This document shows, one piece after another, positions 5,330 through 6,765 of a stretch of DNA of 6,765 bases (position 1 is its first letter; the number at the start of each line of letters is the position of its first letter). The stretch is taken from the NCBI GenBank assembly GCA_025464585.1, contig JAODGL010000201.1, positions 1-6,765 on the forward strand, read 5' to 3'. Origin of the DNA: Methanosarcinales archaeon. Its GTDB lineage: Archaea; Halobacteriota; Syntropharchaeia; Alkanophagales; Methanospirareceae. The notes below the pieces were generated by a model. It was not told the DNA's origin, did no database searches, and saw only the letters and a program-made list of their open reading frames with translations. A program made the translations under genes and the position numbers.

Positions 5330-6422
5330 ATTGATGTCATTTGAAGGGTCTGCTAATCTTGATGACATTAACTATGTACGAGATTTGGATCGATCAAACA
5401 TGTATTCATATTTATGCTCAATAGCTAAAGATTCTTTAGAATCCTACAAGAAGGCAAAGAATATCTTCTCCTTCCCTTCCAACGACATTAAAAATATTAT
5501 AGGTGCGGGAATGGGTGGATCCGGAATGGCACCAATAGCATTGGGATCTCTACTTAAAGATGAATTAACAATTCCTTATGCCCTTTCTCAAGATTATAAC
5601 ATACCCAAGTACCTCACATCTAACACCCTTTTAATAGCGATTAGCGATTCTGGTGAGACCGAGGAAGTTATTAGCCAGTATTATCAAGCTAAAAAAAGAG
5701 GTGCAAAAATAATCGTAATTGGTCAAGGGAATAAGTTAATCGAAATAGCAAAGAAAAATAAAATTCTTTACTTTACTTACTCAACTCCTGTTCCTTCCCG
5801 TGCGTCATTTGCATTTATGTTTGGTCCATCCCTAGCGTGTTTAGAAAATATTGGAGTGGTTCATGCTGATAAAGAAGATGCATTATTGGAATCAATTAAG
5901 GTTGTCAATGAACTGAATGCTGAGATTGGAATTAATGTCCCAACTGAAGAGAACATAGCCAAAAAAGTTGCTTTGCTGTTAAAAATACATATCCCAATTT
6001 TGTATGTTGAACCACCATTTGGTTCTTTAGGCCCTCGTTTTACAAAAATGCTTAATGAAAATGCAAGAATGTTTGCATTTTACAACCATTTTCCAGAGCT
6101 TAGGCATAATGAGATCATGAGTTGGACATCTACAAATCAAAAATTAAATTTTATTCCTATTTTACTTCGAGATAGCGAAAAAAGATCAAAAATGAAACGA
6201 GAAATAGACGAGGTTAAAAAATTACTACGTGATTGCTCGGGCATTATCGAATTTAGAGCTATTGGTGAATCTAAAATTGCTCGTTTCTATTCTTTATTAC
6301 ACTTGACCGACATGATTGCATATTATGGAGCTATTTTAGTCAAAAAAGACCCAAGTGTAACTCCGGAATTAAAGCAGTTAAAAAGTAAATTAAGAGCTTC
6401 TTCTATCTTACCACACTCTTAA
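5322..6422 (+). CDS. Bifunctional phosphoglucose/phosphomannose isomerase
   Basis: This 366-residue protein belongs to the archaeal/bacterial PGI/PMI family (SIS fold). It interconverts glucose 6-phosphate or mannose 6-phosphate with fructose 6-phosphate, linking gluconeogenesis to sugar-nucleotide and glycan synthesis. Motifs are the sugar-phosphate loop GAGMGGSG (61-68), SDSGETEE (108-115), PVPSRAS (156-162), LNENAR (244-249), FPELRHNEIMSW (257-268) with the expected catalytic Glu, and the C-terminal HLTDMIAYYGAILVKKDP (327-344) followed by LKQLKSKL, where family members carry a catalytic Lys. The set is complete, so it should be active. The frame is open to an ATG at 5286, but the ATG at 5322 gives the usual N-terminus (DDINYVRDLDRSNM near the front) and only an 8-base overlap with the gene before it. 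No clear Shine-Dalgarno is present at either. Coding DNA is distinctly AT-rich compared with argB and mptG. Confidence 0.92.
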   Translation: MNKLMSFEGSANLDDINYVRDLDRSNMYSYLCSIAKDSLESYKKAKNIFSFPSNDIKNIIGAGMGGSGMAPIALGSLLKDELTIPYALSQDYNIPKYLTSNTLLIAISDSGETEEVISQYYQAKKRGAKIIVIGQGNKLIEIAKKNKILYFTYSTPVPSRASFAFMFGPSLACLENIGVVHADKEDALLESIKVVNELNAEIGINVPTEENIAKKVALLLKIHIPILYVEPPFGSLGPRFTKMLNENARMFAFYNHFPELRHNEIMSWTSTNQKLNFIPILLRDSEKRSKMKREIDEVKKLLRDCSGIIEFRAIGESKIARFYSLLHLTDMIAYYGAILVKKDPSVTPELKQLKSKLRASSILPHS

Positions 6423-6556
6423 ATGCCCAAATTATTTGAAAAACGCTATTCCTTCCACCTTCTGCTAATTAGGGATAGGTGAGTGCTTCTTGGTACAAAC
6501 TCAGAAGAAGCGATTATAGTACTTTGCATTGATTAATAATATTACAGGCAATGATT
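6423..6556. other. Convergent intergenic gap, nothing certain
   Basis: This 134-base AT-rich gap separates the isomerase stop from the stop of the convergent partial gene. It holds one modest inverted repeat, GCTTCTT (6485-6491) with AAGAAGC (6505-6511) around a 13-base loop, and no open frame or tRNA-like structure that I can support. The hairpin has no T-run right after it. Confidence 0.5.
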
Positions 6557-6765
6557 TTACCATTTTTTTTTCAAATCTTCATAAGTATCGAATACTGTTT
6601 TAGGATCTCCTGTTAGTAACATCGAGATAATGTTTCGAAATATATCTGGATATTCTTGATGTGTGATCACTTCTCTTAATTTATTTCCATCGGGTAATTG
6701 AAGTTCTAAAATAGAGACGACTTCATTCTGTATTTTTTCAAAATTTTCATCTATTTCCTTTTTTA
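6557..6765 (-). CDS. C-terminal part of an unidentified protein (5' end beyond window)
   Basis: The minus-strand frame is open from the window edge to a TAA at 6557-6559, giving 68 visible residues. I translated it by hand. The visible part contains VVSILELQLPDGNKLREVI, EYPDIFRNIISMLLTGDP and a C-terminal TYEDLKKKW. It looks like a soluble, helical, charged protein end with regular Leu/Ile spacing and no low-complexity character, which supports real coding. There are no Cys residues, no membrane segment and no motif I recognise. It converges on the isomerase gene, and its composition matches the AT-rich right part of the window. The family and start cannot be given. Confidence 0.6.
   Translation of the reverse strand, partial: KKEIDENFEKIQNEVVSILELQLPDGNKLREVITHQEYPDIFRNIISMLLTGDPKTVFDTYEDLKKKW
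6563..6571 (+). terminator. T9 tract, candidate terminator of the isomerase transcript
   Basis: Nine consecutive T on the plus strand lie about 140 bases after the isomerase stop. Archaeal RNA polymerase can terminate at such U-runs without a hairpin. The tract also encodes the lysines of the convergent gene's LKKKW end, so it may be there for coding reasons alone. Confidence 0.3.

Noticed and set aside
4978..5340. A 120-codon minus-strand open frame across the Cys/His gene
   Set aside because: It is Phe/Ser-rich, covers a promoter spacer and is antisense to a frame with better coding character and a well-placed TATA box.
6485..6511. Inverted repeat GCTTCTT/AAGAAGC as an intrinsic terminator
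   Set aside because: The stem is only seven pairs with a 13-base loop and no T-run follows, so it is not distinguishable from chance.
1..6765. CRISPR array, transposase, tRNA or rRNA
   Set aside because: I saw no spaced repeats, no transposase motifs or terminal inverted repeats, and no cloverleaf or rRNA-like stretch on either strand.

Overview
The window looks like archaeal chromosome. It encodes ribosomal protein S8e, a four-knuckle archaeal zinc-ribbon protein, a methanopterin-pathway enzyme (beta-ribofuranosylaminobenzene 5'-phosphate synthase) and the archaeal type of bifunctional phosphoglucose/phosphomannose isomerase. TATA-like boxes lie 20-30 bases before several start codons and Shine-Dalgarno sites are mostly absent. 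The methanopterin enzyme points to a methanogen, an anaerobic methane or alkane oxidiser, or an Archaeoglobus-like lineage; the sequence alone does not say which.

Layout. Positions 1-1114 (minus strand) form a compact translation operon: a TsaC/YrdC-type threonylcarbamoyl-AMP synthase, a 53-residue zinc-ribbon protein and S8e, which runs off the left edge. The last two genes are read from frames that are easy to miss because one is very short and the other is open at the edge. Divergent from this operon is a small membrane-anchored coiled-coil protein (1165-1464). It converges, 3 bases apart, on a Uma2-family PD-(D/E)XK nuclease-like gene (1468-2070, minus). Divergent from that is mptG (2128-3141), whose stop codon overlaps tail to tail with that of argB (3138-4025, minus).

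From about 4022 rightwards the DNA is visibly more AT-rich and the gene content changes. It holds a two-helix membrane protein with a large soluble domain (4022-4981, minus), whose stop overlaps the argB start inside a 13-base-period duplication. Divergent from it are a small Cys/His-containing protein (5042-5329) and the isomerase gene (5322-6422), which overlap by 8 bases. After a 134-base gap comes the C-terminal end of an unidentified convergent gene (6557-6765, minus) that runs off the right edge.

Three divergent gene pairs share spacers of only 50-60 bases with AT-rich, near-symmetric TATA elements. The most interesting parts are the membrane-protein/Cys-protein/isomerase block, the duplication at the argB junction, and the 71-base out-of-frame overlap between the TsaC and zinc-ribbon genes. 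No CRISPR array, transposase, tRNA or rRNA was seen.
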